Below, piece after piece: positions 12,912 to 14,250 of a stretch of DNA of 14,250 nt. The position numbers were made by a program, and so were the translations under genes. Position 1 is the stretch's first letter. Each line of letters opens with the position of its first letter. The notes below the pieces were generated by a model. It saw only the letters and a list, made by a program, of their open reading frames with translations, did no database searches and had not been told where the DNA came from. Source of the DNA: Clostridiales bacterium (GTDB lineage: Bacteria > Bacillota > Clostridia > Christensenellales > CAG-917); NCBI GenBank assembly GCA_012800805.1, contig JAAZIO010000036.1, positions 1-14,250 of the forward strand. Direction: 5' to 3'.

Positions 12912-14250
12912 CTATGGTTTTATTTTAACATCGTCACCGAACATTTTCAAAATATATTGAGTTGTGTTTTCCTCGCTAAGCTTAAGCCTTGCCTTAAAAT
13001 CCACTTTATAGTCGGAAATTTCCTTTAATATCCCGTTTATCTTGTCACGGTTTTTCTTTTGGCTTAAAAGGTTGACCGTAGCCTCGGAGGGTAGATAAAT
13101 TACAAGATCCTCCCCTTTAATCTCAGGCTCGCCCGCAGAGAGCGCAAGCACCAAAAATTTATTCTTGCACTCGCCGTCGTCGTAAGTTTCGCGCCTAAGT
13201 TTTGTCATGACATAATCAAAAAGCTTCCTTGCCCCGTATACGCCCTTTGGCTTTTCCTCTTTTTCCTCTAAAGCGTCAAACGGAAGCGGCTCGTCCAAGG
13301 TGTCCAAAACAAAAAGCGGAGCTTCCTCGTCTTTCTTTTTATCTTCCTGCTCGTCGATAAAGAAAGGCATTTCGTCAAAGACGGGCACAACGCCATCTTT
13401 CTCTTTATAATCTATATTCGTTTCGCTTTGCTCTTTTGCGCTATCTTCCGCGGCGTCCGTATTGCCTACTTCCTTTAAGTCTTTCAGCGCTTCTTCAAGC
13501 CGTGCGATTCTATCTAGCAAAGTTAAGTCAATTGCGGGCTTTTTGCTCTCCAGCGCTCTTATGCGTTCTTCTAATTTAAAATAGTCGTTTTGCTGGCTGA
13601 CTTTAGCCTCAAGCCTTTTTATCCTCTCCTCAACTGCGGCAAGGTCCGCGCCCTGTCCATAAGCCGCCTCGCCTTTAGCATCCGATGCCTCCCCGACGCA
13701 GGCTTTTACTATCGCGGCGTCAAACAGCACCCTTTGCTGCGAACTGTATCTAAGCTCCCCCTCAAGCGATGAAAAGACATTGAGAACAAATAAAAGTCTT
13801 TGGTTTAAAAAAGTGTCGCCTAGCTCTTTCATCGTTTTAAACAATTCCACGGGCAAGGATAAGACGCTCTCGGCATTGGGGCAGTTTTTTATAAACATTA
13901 TGTTTCTGACAAATTCGGCAAGGTCTTTTGAGAGCATTGCCACGCTTTTTCCAAGGTCGGCAATCGTTTTGGCCATGTTTAAAGCTTTGCCGACGTCACC
14001 ATACAGCGTGGCTTTTGCAAGCTCGCCAATTTTTTTGGGGTCGGACGCGCCAAGCACTTCAAGCACTTTTTCGTAGGTCACTTTATTGTCGCAGTAGCTT
14101 AAGCACATATCGGCAACCGAAAGCGCGTCACGCACGCTTCCCGCTCCCGCTTCGGCAATCACTTCAACCGCCGCGTCCTCAAAGCTTACCCCCGCTTCCT
14201 TATAAACCTTCTTTATGTGGCTTGCGATTACGGGCGTGGGGACAAGCCTG
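12912..14250 (-). CDS. dnaX: DNA polymerase III subunit gamma/tau (C-terminal part; runs off right edge)
   Basis: DnaX is the motor subunit of the clamp loader, which opens the beta clamp and places it on primed DNA. The 445 codons seen here begin in the AAA+ lid region. The segment EVIAEAGAGSVRDALSVADM, just after the edge, is the sensor-2/lid motif of the family, with the conserved Arg in SVRDALS. The clamp-loader collar domain follows. A charged coiled-coil linker comes next, and then an acidic low-complexity stretch (13270-13450). The last block, near 12920-13230, looks like a tau-type C-terminal domain. The N-terminal Walker A/B and zinc-binding parts are outside the window. No internal frameshift signal or stop is visible, so a full-length tau-like product is expected. 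The gene is first of the visible dnaX-ybaB-recR operon, 10 nt before ybaB. Confidence 0.93.
   Translation of the reverse strand, partial: RLVPTPVIASHIKKVYKEAGVSFEDAAVEVIAEAGAGSVRDALSVADMCLSYCDNKVTYEKVLEVLGASDPKKIGELAKATLYGDVGKALNMAKTIADLGKSVAMLSKDLAEFVRNIMFIKNCPNAESVLSLPVELFKTMKELGDTFLNQRLLFVLNVFSSLEGELRYSSQQRVLFDAAIVKACVGEASDAKGEAAYGQGADLAAVEERIKRLEAKVSQQNDYFKLEERIRALESKKPAIDLTLLDRIARLEEALKDLKEVGNTDAAEDSAKEQSETNIDYKEKDGVVPVFDEMPFFIDEQEDKKKDEEAPLFVLDTLDEPLPFDALEEKEEKPKGVYGARKLFDYVMTKLRRETYDDGECKNKFLVLALSAGEPEIKGEDLVIYLPSEATVNLLSQKKNRDKINGILKEISDYKVDFKARLKLSEENTTQYILKMFGDDVKIKP

Noticed and set aside
1..14250. CRISPR array, toxin-antitoxin pair or defence island
   Set aside because: No regularly spaced repeats, no small gene pairs and no nuclease or defence domains are visible; the region is mostly housekeeping.

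Overview
This is a chromosomal stretch from a low-to-mid-GC Gram-positive bacterium, most likely an uncultured member of the Clostridia. The grounds are the dnaX-ybaB-recR cluster, the long class II form of GalT, strong AGGAGG-type ribosome binding sites, sigma-A-like promoters, many short U-tailed terminators, and a Firmicutes-type ECF S component under an FMN riboswitch. I cannot name a genus.

Left edge (1-840): the first 230 codons of a phage terminase large subunit run leftward off the window. This is the only phage gene visible, and there is no small-subunit gene on its upstream side. Next (839-2748) are two convergent genes, a secreted/membrane-anchored protein with an Arg/Tyr/Asp-rich tail and a diacylglycerol-kinase-family lipid kinase, which share a bidirectional terminator.

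2955-3830: a riboflavin-uptake gene (RibU-like ECF S component) with a complete regulatory chain: promoter, FMN aptamer, hairpin covering the Shine-Dalgarno sequence, gene, terminator. Behind its promoter, 3831-4305 has no intact gene but carries an apparent transposase C-terminus remnant.

4306-9964, all leftward: a unit with a DivIVA-domain coiled-coil protein and an unrecognised 319-residue protein, preceded by the tightly coupled run galK-lgt-pncB (1-nt gap, then 1-nt overlap). These encode a galactokinase-family sugar kinase, prolipoprotein diacylglyceryl transferase and nicotinate phosphoribosyltransferase. galT (10080-11630) is divergent from galK, and the two genes appear to have overlapping back-to-back promoters. 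Together galK and galT cover two of the three Leloir steps; galE is not in the window.

Right end (11943-14250): dnaX (3' part), ybaB and recR form the usual replication/recombination operon, reading leftward to a terminator. That terminator shares its core with the galT terminator and with a third, decayed copy between them.

I see no CRISPR array, no rRNA or tRNA gene and no intact mobile element. I found no convincing new multi-gene system. The points most worth checking are the lone terminase, an Lgt lacking the His aligned with E. coli His103, a galactokinase with changed sugar-site residues, the unknown DivIVA-linked protein, and the decayed terminator repeats.
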